64,000 bases of DNA, from contig NC_135997.1 in the NCBI RefSeq assembly GCF_048128805.1, positions 6,202,116 to 6,266,115 on the forward strand, written 5' to 3'. Below the pieces are notes generated by a model. That model saw only the letters and a list, made by a program, of their open reading frames with translations. It made no database searches and was not told the origin of the DNA. Each line of letters starts with the position of its first letter. The stretch's first letter is position 1. Below are positions 23,450 through 62,980 of this stretch, piece after piece. The DNA is from Centroberyx gerrardi. Lineage: Eukaryota > Chordata > Actinopteri > Beryciformes > Berycidae. The translations under genes and the position numbers were made by a program.

Positions 23450-24520
23450 TATATTCTCTGACAGGGAGGCTAGGGAACATCTGTAGCTCTGTTCTTTTAT
23501 TTGACAGGGTAAATGATATGTAACCTCCATTGAGTATTTAAGCTTCACCCCATCTGCTTAATGCATTTTTATGTTAAAAATATTCTGGTCTGACAAGAGC
23601 TGAGCCCAGTTATGCCACAAGTGCTTGAGGTGATGAGTAGAAGGCCAAGTCTTCCACCCTGTAGTGTAGTGGTTGTTTAAAGTTCGGTGAGAGTGGACTT
23701 CTCCTCAGGGAATTGGATATTGTAGCGTTTTAATTCAACATGACGGGGATTTCACTTCCACATAAAGATGATCTCTTATTAATTTGTCTTGCGGCTGTGA
23801 AAGATTAAACTGAGATTATTTATTAGAATGAAGTTTATTTGTTTTTTTAAAAATCTGTTCTGTGAAGTTCATCATCCATTAACTGTTGGAAACATTGTGT
23901 TTGACAAAAGGAAAATGAATGGGGGATTTTCTCAGAAATGGTCACAGCCAGCAGGGCTGCTAGTTATCTACCGCTCCCCATCAGGGTCAATCCTGCTGAC
24001 AGACTGTTATGGTTCATCACTGCTCACAGGCTGTTTGGTAACAAATTAATGTAATTTGGGTGGTGATATCGTCAGGGATCAATCAACAGTTCAAGCCTCT
24101 ACCTGCAGGTGTTATGTGGACTGAAAAGTAATTTCTTTGAAATGTAGCTGAAATCTAAGACTAAAATGTCAATTGATGACATACTGTCTTTAATCGTTAC
24201 AGCAGCTGTGTCCCGTCAAATTGGTACAGATCAAACAACTCTTTCCACCAAGTGTTCCATGCTGCACCCAAACTGTTTTCCTAATGTCATGCACAGTTCT
24301 GTTCAGTATGGCTAGGCTGAATCGCTTGCTCGCACACATTTCAATACATTGGTGATGCACAGTCAGGCGGCTATATAACCAGTGATGTAGTGCTAAATTA
24401 AAAGGTTCATTAAGTATGACCTCCAGTTGTGATCATAAGGGAAACAACCACCAATAGAAACAAAACAATTTCCAGAATAGCATTTGTTTTTTCCCCTTAA
24501 GAGGTGCCGTCCTCATAACT
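23450..24520. other. intergenic spacer between convergent cpeb1 and rps17
   Basis: AT-rich sequence with no exon recognised on either strand. Confidence 0.55.
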
Positions 24521-24524
24521 TACG

Positions 24525-24715
24525 CAGGAGTGGGCTTGTGGTTTATGAGATCGTCTTTAAACCAGATCACCTGGGTTCAAATCCTCAAGTCAGCATAACA
24601 TTCACCCTGCTGAAGTGTCCTTGAGCAAGACACTGAATCCCTACCGGCTCTAGGGGCACTGAGCTGATCCTGACCTCCCTGTGGAGGGAGAATTTCCCTA
24701 TGGGGATCATCAGTA
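24525..24715 (+). mobile_element. tRNA-derived SINE with V-type core
   Basis: The head has an A-box-like GTGGGCTTGTGG (about 24530) and a B box GGTTCAAATCC (24574-24584), the spacing of a pol III promoter. Then comes GTGTCCTTGAGCAAGACACT, the conserved core of fish V-SINEs. It lies just downstream of the rps17 poly(A) signal. Confidence 0.75.
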
Positions 24716-24860
24716 TCATTAACTTAAATCAGTTTGATACTACTTACTATGATGTATACAACACATTTGTTTGGTCATATTTCATTTCGGACAGATAATT
24801 TCTGTCATTTCTTGGAAAAGGTGACATTAAATAAAGAGGAGCCATTCTCAATTACTTCTC

Positions 24861-24866
24861 TTTATT
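24861..24866 (-). terminator. rps17 polyadenylation signal
   Basis: Minus-strand AATAAA 23 bases after the stop codon, giving a very short 3' UTR as usual for ribosomal protein mRNAs. Confidence 0.85.
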
Positions 24867-24888
24867 AAGAGTGATATTGTACATGTTT

Positions 24889-31377
<6,489 letters not shown>

Positions 31378-31412
31378 GTTGGCTCGGGCCGGTGGAAGAG
31401 AGCACCGGAAGT
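31378..31412 (-). promoter_or_regulatory. rps17 core promoter and 5' TOP start
   Basis: Minus strand: ACTTCCGG (ETS/GABP site, 31405-31412) followed by a pyrimidine tract CTCTCTTCC (31402 down to 31394), then CACCGGCCCGAGCCAACATG. A C followed by pyrimidines about 25 bases before the ATG is a 5' TOP, the element placing ribosomal protein mRNAs under mTOR/LARP1 control. The exact start base is inferred. Confidence 0.75.
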
Positions 31413-31419
31413 TGTTACC

Positions 31420-32340
31420 GGACGTTCATAGCCGACAGTCGGCGCGTCACGGTTACCCCCGTTACCCCGGCAACACCGCCGCCTAGCGCTGGAGGAGTGA
31501 ACTGCCGCGGGTGAACCTGAACGCAACTCAAGCTACAGGTTATTATAGTCGAACTAGTCCCTAATGTTTTATCGTAAACTCTCCATGTTGATGTCGACTC
31601 TTTTTCATCAACAGGGTAAAGAAAAGAGGAAAAATAAATGAGAAAAAAATGTGGCTTGCTTTCCACACTTGAGATGTTGCTGTGCCCGCAGTGAAAAGCA
31701 GTTTGAAAATTTTAACCATATAAACAGACTAAAATCTTGTAGATCTGATAAGACGTTTTCATGAATCTGGGTTCCAAGATAAAAGACTGAAATCGTAATA
31801 CAAGCCTCAGGCAGAAAATGGAAGAAATACACTTGGCTCTTTGATCTTTAACACCAAAACTATTGTGGCTGTATTTGGGTCTCATTGTAAATAGAGTGGA
31901 ATTACTCTGGCATTCAGGTAATACTATCTGGCTTGATATTCCACGTCTTTCTAAAAATTGGTACTGGAACAGTAAATTGACCTTTCCAGTAGAATCAGAA
32001 CATCATTTGTATCAACAAAGCTTTCTACAAAATTATTTAACAAAAGACATACCCACAAGGTGGAGAGATCTTTTATTTTACATAAAAAAGGGTGCAAACT
32101 GGAGTTTCCCTTTAGGTGTGGAGGGAATAAAAAGTGATTTCTGTAAGGTTCACATGTGACACATTGTACATGAATCCAAAGAGGAAAAAATAGGCATCTC
32201 AGATAAAAAGGACCTTTACCTTTCTGCAACTTAAAAATGTGAAACCATAAAAGAAAGAAGAAATGTGGGTCCTTCATTCTCGAAGCCCTTGACTAAGTTA
32301 ACTCATTCAAATACATTTTTGAAGTGACATTCATATTTCA
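31420..32340. other. spacer between rps17 promoter and csnk1g1 3' end
   Basis: About 0.9 kb. The first 100 bases are CpG-containing and belong to the rps17 promoter; the rest is AT-rich with no exon recognised. Confidence 0.5.
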
Positions 32341-35300
32341 ACACAATAATATTTATTTACAGTTTTAAGATTTCTCTTAATCATAGCTCTGAAAAAATGC
32401 CGAGGGGAGGGATAAACTCTTGGAGCTGTACAATTCGGTTTTCCACAGTTTGAAAGGAAAAAAAAACAAAAAAACAAAAATCAAAGAATACATCTTTATA
32501 TGGAATCCCAACGGAAAGAACAAAGACTACAATTGTGAACTCTGTACAATTTACAATTTTCAAATAATCATCACAATATTGCAGTAATGTCACCCTAAAC
32601 CTCTCCCTCAAAGAAAATATACAGTAAATCCAAGACAATTCTACAGTACAGCAATAAGGAAAAAGTGCCAGAGAACCCAAAAAGACCGAAGCCATTCATT
32701 TCCACTTGTATAACTCTCCGTTGCTTTGATTTACACACCTTTACGACACACAGGGATGTGAATTACACACGACCAAAGTAAATCCAAAGCAGTGAGCACA
32801 AAGACGCAAAGTTCGATCCAAGTCGACCGTATAAGAAATGGCGGGAACTGAAATGGAATGTGCTGTAAGAAGACGTGGAAAGTCTTATTTTACAGGAGGA
32901 CTGGAAGCCCGAGCGCCTTACTGATCCAACAGGTGACTAACATCATAAAATTCACTATAGAGACCAGTGTCATCTCCAGACAAGCCATGCAGATACACAT
33001 TATGCAGAGTACTCTTATATCAGTCTGGATGAGGCCTAGAGAGGAAAAAGTAAATACATACGAGTAATATATCTACCGTTTCAACCATAAGCGAAGTAGC
33101 TAGGCAACCCACGGTTTAAGGTAGAGAAAGAGGTTGCAAAGATGACCAGTCACATGACGCAAATTCAACTCCAAAATTACACACTTGATCAATTAAAATG
33201 GAGTTGATCTGTTGAGAAGTCATAACATTTAAGAGACCGATAGAAGCCAACAACAACAAAAAAATTGAGTTGCAATTTCCTGCAACACTTTCAACACTCT
33301 TTCCATTTAAGATCTCCAACACTTCCTGGTACTGAATGAAACCGTCTTGTTTCTAGGATTTTTAAAAAAAAATGACAGTGGACACAGTTAAAGTCGCGGA
33401 AACGAGGTGGAATGCGGTGGTCGAAAAAACATTCAGCTTCATATATTTCCTGGCACAGGTAAAGGCATGGGCTAGTAGTCTCAGGAATGGCATTGGGGAA
33501 TTCAGGGGGACATTGAAGGCTATTGTCTGGATATCCATCTCACTGCACAAGAATACTGTGAACCTTCTTAGGGAGCTGGAGTCAAACAGTCCTGCTGCCG
33601 TTGACGCTTTGCGGGGAGAATCGCAGGCGGCGGATGGCACCGTTTTCTGCAAAGCCACTCGCCTGACCCTCGTTTATCCCACACTCTCCACTCGCAAGAC
33701 TTTCAGTTAAGACCAGATGGACACGCACACAAAAAAAAAGCTCTCAGCATGTTCAGGCATCTCTCACATGTTGCAAGAAGCAACGCGTTCTTGCATTCTC
33801 TCTCGTTCTCAACACGGCTCTCAAGATCTGGTCTGGCGAACACTGACTAAGTGTAGTTTAGACCGAATAAAGTCTCGACTACATGTTCCTATTACAGAAG
33901 TTCAGGTTTGGTGTCTGTCAATGGTACAGATTTGTCTCAACTACCACATTGAAATACGCACAAATATCTCACAGGGACACCCAAGATCTGAACCTTAATT
34001 TAACCTCTGAACCCACAGGCAGATCTGACCGCCGCTCCCCTGAGCAAAGTACTGAAAATAAAAACCCTAAAAAGGTTCCTCTGGTCATGCGCACCAGCTA
34101 GCACAGGAATCCAGAGGACGAGTTTGACTGAAACACAATCCTCACCTGTCCAACACAGTCAAGAGGCACTAAGGCATCTCAAAGAAAAGAATACCTGTCA
34201 TTCGAAATAGCCTATTTTCCCCCCACTATTCCCCTCAAATCCTATCTCTGGAATTATAATGAGAATGACAAAAAAAAAATTAAAGCAAAACAGAAAAAGG
34301 TCCCATAGATTTTCATATTCAAGTACTCTCAATAACACAATAACTTAGACCCCGGAGTAACTGACATGAGTAACCAGGGGGGTAGGAAAACCAAAAGCTA
34401 TACAGTGTAAATACACGTAACAAGCAGGTTTACGTACTGGTTAATTGAGCTAGTTTGCAACATCTACAACATTGTATATCTCTATCTAAGATGACTGAGC
34501 AGGTCCACAAAAATGCCAAATCTAACACTCCGCTGAGAGTCGATTCATCTAGGACTTGCATCTAGGTGTGTATGTGTGTGTGCATGCGTGCGTGTGTGCG
34601 TGTGTGGAGAGGGTGTGTGTGTGTGTGTGTGTGTGTCATGGCACAAACAGGAGTGGGCAGGGGCGTGGGGGTAAAAACAATTTAGTTAAGAGTGTATTCC
34701 CTGCACCCTATAGGGAAGGCCTAACACACGAGGCAGCTACAATGAATTAAAGTAATAAGCACGTTAAGTACAGTATTAAGAAGGCAGGGTCTTCTTAGGG
34801 AAAGCCGGGGTCAACAAATGTAGTGCAGTCATGGTCTCTAGCTTTTTGTTACCCTCTCTTTCCCCATAAAACCATGGCTATTTGGAATGGAAAACAAAAT
34901 TGCATTCAAAAATTCACATTAGCAAGATATAAAATTAAAAAAAGAAACAAATAAACACCTATGAGATTCACTCTGGGAAGGCGTTAAGAGGATAGGCAAG
35001 GTGACATTATCGAGGATATTGTTTCAAGGCAGTCCTCCATGACACTCATAAGGAAAATAAAATAAAATGAAATAAAAAAAAACATATGGTATGAACATAT
35101 TCATCCAGGTTCACTTATCCTCCCTTCAGCTGACCCTTGGGCTTCACTCCGGACATCGAGGAGAGGGACCAGGGTTCAACAGTGTCGTCCAAACATCATT
35201 GAATGCTTTGCAGCACAGGATCCTCAGACTGGACATGGAGGGGCGGGGGGGCATTTTAACACCGTTACACATTATTACACCCAACTTTCCATTTGGCATT

Positions 35301-36849
35301 GTTCTCTTGGGACTACATCTTCAGTGTTATACGCGAGTCGCTGTAACTGCTCTATACTAAAATCGGGAAATACACGGTTCACTTCCAAACCTTGGGCTTC
35401 ATTATACAGGCGACCCCAAGACTTTACTGCAAACCTCGCAACCATTATCCTGCCACCTCCCATCCTACTGGTTATGCGATGTGGTGGTCGGGGTTAAGGC
35501 ATTGGACAGTAGCGTAAAGAGGCTGTGACTGAATCTCCAAAGCACATCACACTAATGTCTCTTGTCGCTCCAAAGCAACATATCCCCCAGCTTCTACTGG
35601 CATAGAACGCAGAGTCCATTATTTACCATTACATGATGATGAAGGTCAAAACCCTTTTAGAAGACCCCGCTCACCCTCAAGTCCACCTAGATTTGGTCTG
35701 ACTTATTTTTCATATATCTTTTTAAACATTGGTCTTGCTTTTAGACTACTTGATGCGATTTCCTTCCCATGCGCTTGACAGATTCTATAAATGCTCCAAA
35801 GTCATTTACTTTTCTGTCCATACATTCAGTGTGTATGTTTAAGAATCAGTAAGAAAATCTGTGGCAAACAAGAGATAAATAGCATAAATAGCATTTTTTT
35901 TTTCAGCCAACCTACAAGTGTCAAGTTGCAACTCATCACAAAGCCAACAGGACCAGAACTGCATGAGAGTCAAAAAGACTGTAGTGTGTTTTGACACCGG
36001 CATGGTCAAGGGGAGTGCTTTAACCAAGCAGCTTGAACAGAATCCACTGGAAAACACAGAAAACACAGTGCAGGAGGCTTCTCTGGTCTTCTCTTCTCTT
36101 AGGCCTGGGTCCTAGTGCCAGGTTTGACCTCTTTGGAGGAGAAAGTGCAGGGGCCTAACGGCAGGTTGATGCTCTCGCGCCTGTGTGTAGATGTAGGCAG
36201 TTACACTCTTGGTTCCTCATGTGTTCAGGTTTACATTCAGTCCCACGTCAGGAATGACAAAAGGGCTTTGTGCCAAAATGAGTTAGCAAACTAACAAGGG
36301 GCAAACCACAATCCATTGGGACTTGACAGAGGGAAACTGAGAGCATGTTTCTGTGAGTGCAAGAAAGGGCTAAGTAAATCATAGTATGCAACAGGTACGT
36401 TTGAAGGTGGCAAGATTCCAGAGGAAAGATTCGTCTCTTCCTTTGCAATTCCACAGAAGAGAAATGGGAACAAAGGAGATGGCAAAAAAAAGAGGACAGA
36501 AAAAATACAAATGCCTAGGCAAATGCCTCTTGGAAAACAAAAAAAACAAAATAAAATTCACCATTTTCCTCTGCAAAATTCCAACATGAAGGATCCCAAT
36601 CTGGCCAAATGGCCTGCTAAACATTCCCACGCATCTTGGAGAAAAAAAACAAAAATTGAAAAATGACTCCCATCAAGACAAACACGTGTCTTGTGTAGAT
36701 CTCAACAACCATTTTATCTGGTCCCCCCAATGAACAATTCAGTTAAGATCTTTCAGGTGTCTTCCTTTTCCTCTGAATGGGACCTTATTGATTTCTGAAA
36801 TCACAATCAACTGAGCCGGACACTTGGAGCGTTTCAGGCCGGTGGATGA
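32340..36849 (-). other. csnk1g1: probable csnk1g1 3' UTR
   Basis: About 4.5 kb of mostly unique, repeat-poor sequence without a reading frame, ending near a minus-strand AATAAA at about 32349-32354 (another near 32070). It contains a TG-rich tract at 34566-34636. The extent is inferred from the poly(A) signals and the absence of any other gene. Confidence 0.5.
34566..34636. repeat. TG-rich microsatellite in csnk1g1 3' UTR
   Basis: Imperfect TG/CG alternating tract with a purine interruption (GGAGAGGG). On the transcript strand it is CA-rich. Confidence 0.9.
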
Positions 36850-56994
<20,145 letters not shown>

Positions 56995-59240
56995 GGTGTG
57001 AGCAGCGCAGGTCGGGGGGTGCCTGGGGAGACGTACAAAAAGGCCCCCTGGGCTGGGCCCACCACAGCCACAGCCCTGGTCACTGGCAGCTCAAGGATGG
57101 CACAGTCACTCTCATGGGACAAGGGCTGGTACTGCTAGCTGGCACTCCTCCTCCCCGTCTCCACCCTGGCACCTCTAACACTTGTCAAACAGGATAGCCT
57201 CTGGCCTCAACATTTGTCCGGCACAGGAGGGAAGAAGTGGAAGACCTGCAACAAATGGGATGCAACATTTGTCAAAGAGGAAAAAGGTCAACTTCCTATA
57301 AAGATGTCCTTTATTGTCACTGTAGCTTTCATAATCTAGACACACTGCTCTACTGCTAAAAAATACACCTGTTTGAACTGCATAGATACGAGTCGGAGGA
57401 GTTATCTGGTACACATCAGTTCCTACTACTGCTTCACACAAGTCACTCAGTATGTTTGGCACAGCATAGAAAAAAATGCCAGTTCAAACTCAATTTGCTT
57501 TATTGTGTGTTGAGTAAAGCAGACATGTTATCCAATTATGTTTTCATTATTATCATTTGATATTAAGAGAATGAAGGTGTTATGAAATCACAGTTTCTAT
57601 TATAGAGAAAAAAGGAGCAGTACACCAGAGCAGAGTTCAATTAGGGGCAAGCCATGCATTGCACACGCAGTGAAGCAGAGGCATGGTGGCATGGGGTGGG
57701 TAGGGAGGAAGGGAGGACTCTTTTATTGGGTAGTTAATTAAGTTATGAAATTGTCAAATCATTCCTACTTTACACCTTGATAGGCTGCGTTTAGGCCTCT
57801 TTAAGTCTTACCAGCATTCTCTGGTGTCAAAATGGGTAAATGATTCCAAAAATGTAGGCTATGTCATCTCCAGTTAGTACTTCTTTTTGTATTGACATGT
57901 TTTAACACACTTAATTATTTTCAAAAATCTAACTTCACCCAAACAAGTTGTATAACAAGATTATATGAACAACTTGTTTTTGATCAAAATGACCAAGGTC
58001 ATGACCGTCATACCATTCAATGTCTGGTTGCTACCCTAAGGGGGGTCATATATCACCCAGATGACAAAAAAAAATCATATGCAGCAGGGAAGTTGCCATC
58101 ACTATTTACAGGTAAAACTGAGGACAGGCTCACTGTGACAGTGCTGCTGGGCTGAAGAGATAGCCATCAAATCAGAGTGATCACAGAACACACAGGAACC
58201 AGTCTGAGCATGGAGATAACGTTAAAGTCATGATTTCTGATCATGAAGGCATCTCCTAAGACTTTACACCACCCACGGCTATAGCCTAGCTGAGGATGTC
58301 AGTTGAGAATATTATATAAACAATTATATAAAGTCATGTCTGCTGGCAAGGACAACAAAGCTTAACTTGATGGACACTGGCTTCATTTCATCAAATACTC
58401 AGCAAGACAAATTTGTGTCTCCAAGTCCAATCTATCCCCTTGTGGCACTGACAGGAATTATTCAAATATTCAATGATGTGATCATAACACACAAAAGTAG
58501 TTTGGGTATCATTATGCACATAAGACATAAAAGACATGCAGTGTTCATCAACTGCAGGCCTTATAAAAACTTGTAAACCTATTCATTTGAAAATCTAGAG
58601 GTTTGAAATGTGAGATCCTGAGGTGTAGTATAAATCAGGAATCTATCATTTTCCATTAAGAATGCAAACAAATGTGTTGAAGCGTCAAAAGCAATTACTT
58701 GAACAAGTAGTCTGAATGCTAATTTCTAGTTGTCTTAACTGTAGTCATTCTATATTAGCCCCCCCTTGCCCAAAACGGAGACTTATCCCATCCTTCTGTC
58801 ATCTCCTTCAACAAGGTAGTACACTGAAGCGTTCAACTTTGACCAGATTATCAAACTACCAGTTCTACTAATCAACTTTTACAAAAAAAAAAAAAAACAC
58901 TACCTGAATAATTAATGTTTATATTTTTAAAAAATCATGACAGTGTTGTAAGTCTTGAGTATGGAAAGGCTGCTGCTGCTGAAAAATATTTGTGTGTGGG
59001 CTTCCGGATGACTCATGCCCAGTATTGCCTGCACAGATCTCAGCATCAAAGACAGCTAGTTTGCTCTCAAGGGCAATTGTGCAGTGTTGCTATTACATAA
59101 AACCAGGAACAGAACATCATGGCCACAAAACAGACAGTTCGCAGTTACGACCATTGGTGAGTGGTAACTCTTCCCACTGTGCCAATAATTATTTCGAGGC
59201 TCCTCAAACCCAGTGTGCCTGATTGTTTAGGTTAGCCCAC

Positions 59241-59879
59241 CTAGGTGTTTTTCCCAATTGAAGGTGTGAATGAAGCAAATCTTGAGTGTTGGAAAAAAGA
59301 CGGAATTGTTTCAAATACCAAGTCAGAGACTACCTGTTGCAAGCTAAATTTAGGAAACTTGACGATTGCATTGGGGATCACAATGGAAAATTTGCCATCA
59401 ATGGCTGAAAGGAGGCCGACGTGCAATTTGAACAGATCTTTTGGTTGTTGTTCAGCACTGCACAAGTTAAACTGTTCCCACAGATTTTCCTTTTGCATTT
59501 CCTGTAAAATATGGATCCCACCAAGGAAATCATTAAATTGTTCTCTTATACAGCTGGGAATTGTTTGGATGTTGCCTAAAGCCAAAACACGACTCACAGA
59601 AGATGTTGCGGGAGTCAGGAGTATTTTTTAAGATTGCAAGTTTTGTGACAAGTTCAATCCTTCATAAAGTAATTATAAAAAAAAAAACACCAAGAGAAGA
59701 CGAAGATAAGGGGAACTACGGTTTTCCACTATGCATTTGGCAGTTATTTGCAGGTGCAGACAAAATGTCAGTGTTTTAAAGAAATCCTTACAGCTACTAA
59801 AGGCAAATTTATGTGGTGGCTTCAGCCCGGTGTTCGCGGTGTTCACGGCAAGACCGTTCTCTCCGCAGAGGCACAGCAT
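59241..59879 (-). CDS. unrecognised possible two-exon frame
   Basis: I do not recognise this product. On the minus strand an ATG at 59879 opens 29 codons to a strong donor (AGCT|GTAAGG, 59792). An acceptor TTTTGGCTTTAG is followed at 59575 by a phase-compatible frame (NIQTIPSCIREQFNDFLGG onward) that stays open for about 110 codons to a TAG at 59241-59243. A donor CAG|GTAGTC at 59334 could carry it on. The residue mix (hydrophobic helices, few Cys) looks more protein-like than the opposite strand, which is also open. Against it: no known family, no further exon found downstream, and an earlier ATG at 59944 in another frame ends after 33 codons. It could be a chance frame or old transposon debris. 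Confidence 0.22.
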
Positions 59880-60004
59880 TTTATGGTAAATGAAGTAGCA
59901 GCGTGGTGTTCACAGAGAGCGCAGAATCTCTTCCAGTTGTCCATTTTTGGCAGTTGTCAGCTGTCAGTTGGCTCGAATAGACTACTTCCCTAGTAACCAA
60001 CTAA

Positions 60005-60026
60005 CATAGCAACCATTAACCAATCA
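60005..60026 (-). promoter_or_regulatory. CCAAT box and RFX-like half site
   Basis: ATAGCAAC (60005-60012) is an RFX/X-box half site and ACCAATCA (60019-60026) a CCAAT box, reading GATTGGT on the minus strand. They lie about 130-145 bases upstream of the possible minus-strand ATG at 59879. Function is inferred from motif and position only. Confidence 0.3.
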
Positions 60027-61159
60027 CAGCCTCATGAATTACTATTCTACTGTATATGTCTCTGTTTCTGGAAATGGCGGATATAGACATAAACATTAAT
60101 CTTGCAATATAAGCCACAGTTAAAAAGCGAAATACACCAGCTCTAAAAGCAGTCAGCATTTAAAAGCTTTAATTCAGGAGAAGGATGTTTTGGGGTTTTT
60201 GCCAACAGGTTTTGGTAAAAGGTTAAGCTGCACTAGGAAGCTTTGCACATTGGTGGCTCCACATGGCAGCGAGAGGAAGCCTAACTTTGAAAAATTTCAA
60301 TTTCAACATCCGGAAATCATGTGATGTCAGAAAACTGCATTAGCTTGTTTAGCATTTCAGCATTTGACACTGACATCACCTGCCCTGCGCATTCTAGTAT
60401 ATAACATAGAGAGATGGGTCCCATGACACAACATCCGCACCTATTTTTTAAAGAATACAGAATAGAAGTCGATAATGCATAATAAATTAGCCCTGCGACA
60501 TTTCTAATTTCATGGTTTCACATATTTGACAAGCACAGATCCTGTACAGACCCATGGCGCATGTGTTCAATTCACTTCAATGCACTGAAGCATTACGACA
60601 CAGTTATCGGTTAAATAATTCCACTAACATCACTTAAGTACCACAGGTAATAACATTACCTAACCATAAAGTTTATAGGCCAACGGAAGACGTGGATGTA
60701 TGTAAATTAATGGATGTACGAAAAATTATCTAATGTACTCCATTTAAAATAGTTATAATACTAACTTAAAAATATAAACAGTGCTACACTGTTCTGTTTG
60801 TTGCTTGCTTTTGTCTACAAGGTACAGAAGAATAGAAATGAGACCCCTTTTACAGAGAAATCTGCTTTTCTGCGCCTCTGCCCTGCTGCATCTCTCTGTG
60901 CTGTCAGTCTCACCTGTATCTTTACATCGTTAAATTACTAGCCTTTGACATGGTTACATGATCTACTTTGTTTTACTGCTCAGCAGCTCCTCTGGTCCAG
61001 ACCGTCCTGCTCCTCCTCAGGACCAGTCCTTTTCCTTCTCTGAAAATATTTTTCAATATTAATCTGGATTGAGGGAGGAAACATTCAGAGTCAGAGTTAA
61101 AAAGTTAATATTAACGTTATCAGTCCACTCAGTGGATACTGACTAGCAGCTATATACAG

Positions 61160-61440
61160 CTAATCTGGTAATCTCGGAAACCCAGCTGTATTCCGAATAA
61201 CGTTAACTGTTAGTTGTTCTTTTCGGGAATTCAGTCGGCCGCCTTCTTGGAATGGAAAAAAAATATCCCTCATGCCCGCGTGTGTAATGCGAGGTGCACA
61301 GACGAGTCCGGTGAGAGAGCGAGCGAGTAAGCGCGAGAGAGAGACAGAGACCAAGACTATGTAGATGTCTGTAAATTGACAGCGAAGAGTGCGGCTCAAT
61401 GTGTGAGATCCAATATGGCATTATCAGTATGGGACTGAAT
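61160..61440 (-). promoter_or_regulatory. candidate csnk1g1 promoter / 5' noncoding exon
   Basis: This stretch has clustered CpGs (GAGCGAGCGAGTAAGCGCGA, CCCGCG), a YY1-like GCCATATTGG and AAGGCGGCC, unlike its AT-rich surroundings. It is about 4.3 kb upstream of the start-codon exon, and CK1-gamma genes usually have a noncoding first exon. No transcript evidence is available to me. Confidence 0.3.
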
Positions 61441-61669
61441 GTGTCAAAGACGCCCTCTAGAGGCCATCACAGAAAGCGACATCTCACTAAGCGTTACCTG
61501 ACTGACTGAATGCATGACCTGAATTTGCCTCGTGATGCCCTCGGCTGCGCCGTGGGGAAAAAGATGAAACGACTGGTAAACGGGAACCAGAAATCTTATT
61601 CATTTTCGACAGGGGTGAAAAATAAAACGAATTGGACATGATCCAGGATGCCCTCAATGACGAAAACAC

Positions 61670-62980
61670 TTTGGTGGTCTATTGCAACCCAACTTTGTGA
61701 TTTAAGGGCAGTTTATAATACAACGATTTATGATCGCCCGATGGACATCGCTACAAAGTCACCAACATTCCATCATTGCTCAACTTTGATTTTGGACGCT
61801 GTCGCTCATAAAAAGTATAAACACTAGAGCGATTATAGAACGCATCGCAGAGGTTCAGTCATTTGCTCTCATCTAGTTACGTTATTTGTTACTATAGTTC
61901 TAAATAGCAAGTAGTTGTAGCACTTTACTAAGTTAGTCTTTATTAAAAGTAACCCAGTTGAGTGCTTTCAAGTTACCCGCTTAAAAACTTCACAACCTTT
62001 ATGTCTTCTGGTGATGTTCTCACTAGTAGGCTATAGAAATCATCACCGAATACACTGTTGTTATCTACTTATCTGTTAACAAGCAGCTTTCATTTATTCG
62101 GGGTCTGATCGTCTTTATGGTAAACTAGTATGATCACAGAGGCAGCCTTGATTAATCATGTCTGGTCTAAAAAATAAACAGCGGATAGCGCTCACAACAC
62201 ATTGGCAAGTGCTTTCAGTTCTCAGATGTACAGGTAACAATAATGTTCTTACCCTTTTCTTCCATCAGTTCAAAGTAATGCAAATATTCCCAGGTTGTGA
62301 AGTTTATTGTTGTGTCCGTTCTGAAAGCGAGTCAGAGCCTACAGACTCCAAGCGTGTCAACCAGCTGCTGCAGTCTGCTTTTAATAACGCCATGTAACGA
62401 AATATATTTTCTTAATTGCACTAATTGAAAATTTAACCATTTGAAAGGAAAATAATAATAATGCAGTTTGTAAACCAGTCTGCAGAATAGCCTAATGTAC
62501 CTACATGTTATGTAACTGCTTTTGCAATGTTATTTTTCACTTTCTTTTTAAATAAGAAGTTTCATTTCATTCCTTTATCCAGGTCTAGATAAATAGCATA
62601 AATTGTCTCCTCAGTGTACGTTTTATTCTACAGTCTATTACAAAAGTACGGTCTTCCAGAGCTGTTGATTACGTTTAATTTGAGCTCAGAGAATTAATCG
62701 ACGTTAGGATAAGAGAGTTCCATAATGTTGTCATGACAACTGAGCCAGCGAAGGGGTCAAAGTTCAATCCAATTTAAGTCTCAGCGATGGGCGCAACGAC
62801 CATCGCAACGATGACAGATCGCCTGTCGCTGGAAGTATAAACAACATGTCATTGCGACCGACGACAGAATATGATCATCGCCGTTGGTGACAATCATAAA
62901 TCGCTGTACTATAAACTGCCCTTTAGGCTGATATAAGACAGCTGTATTTTTACATAACAATCTTGGCTGCAGCTTTGACG
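61670..62980. mobile_element. TTAAAGCTGC-type MITE copy split by the Harbinger insertion
   Basis: Left part ATTGCAACCCAACTTTGTGA (to 61704) and right part AGGCTGATATAAGACAGCTG to GGCTGCAGCTTTG (from 62926) become contiguous, matching the copies at 40870-40935 and 46020-46093, when the inserted element is removed. Confidence 0.7.
61705..62922. mobile_element. PIF/Harbinger-like element (non-autonomous)
   Basis: Termini AGGGCAGTTTATAATACAAC and the inverted TGTACTATAAACTGCCCT, flanked by TTA on both sides (61702-61704 and 62923-62925), the 3-bp target duplication of PIF/Harbinger. Subterminal ATCGCC/GTCGCT/AGTATAAAC motifs occur near both ends. The 1,218-bp interior has only a 79-codon frame with no transposase motif. 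It interrupts a copy of the TTAAAGCTGC MITE. Confidence 0.8.

Larger units (their letters stand above)
57030..61700. other. region upstream of csnk1g1 start exon
   Basis: Mostly AT-rich sequence. It should contain the csnk1g1 5' UTR exon and promoter, or part of the first intron. Two stretches stand out: an open minus-strand frame at 59241-59879 with a CCAAT box upstream, and a CpG-containing stretch at about 61200-61440. Nothing else recognised. Confidence 0.45.

Noticed and set aside
24574..24584. Possible tRNA gene from the B box
   Set aside because: No cloverleaf could be built and the V-type core follows, so it is a SINE head.
31863..32159. 98-codon plus-strand frame between rps17 and csnk1g1
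   Set aside because: AT-rich, no similarity, no conserved motif or splice context.
59245..59631. Plus-strand 128-codon frame opposite the unassigned minus-strand frame
   Set aside because: Cys/Ser-rich, with no Kozak-type start or splice support; less protein-like than the minus strand.
60073..60111. Plus-strand ATG in good context (GAAATGGCGG) with a 12-codon frame
   Set aside because: Stops quickly and has no donor before the stop; more likely a YY1-like promoter motif.
62158..62397. 79-codon frame inside the Harbinger-like element
   Set aside because: No transposase or Myb-like motif visible; probably chance.
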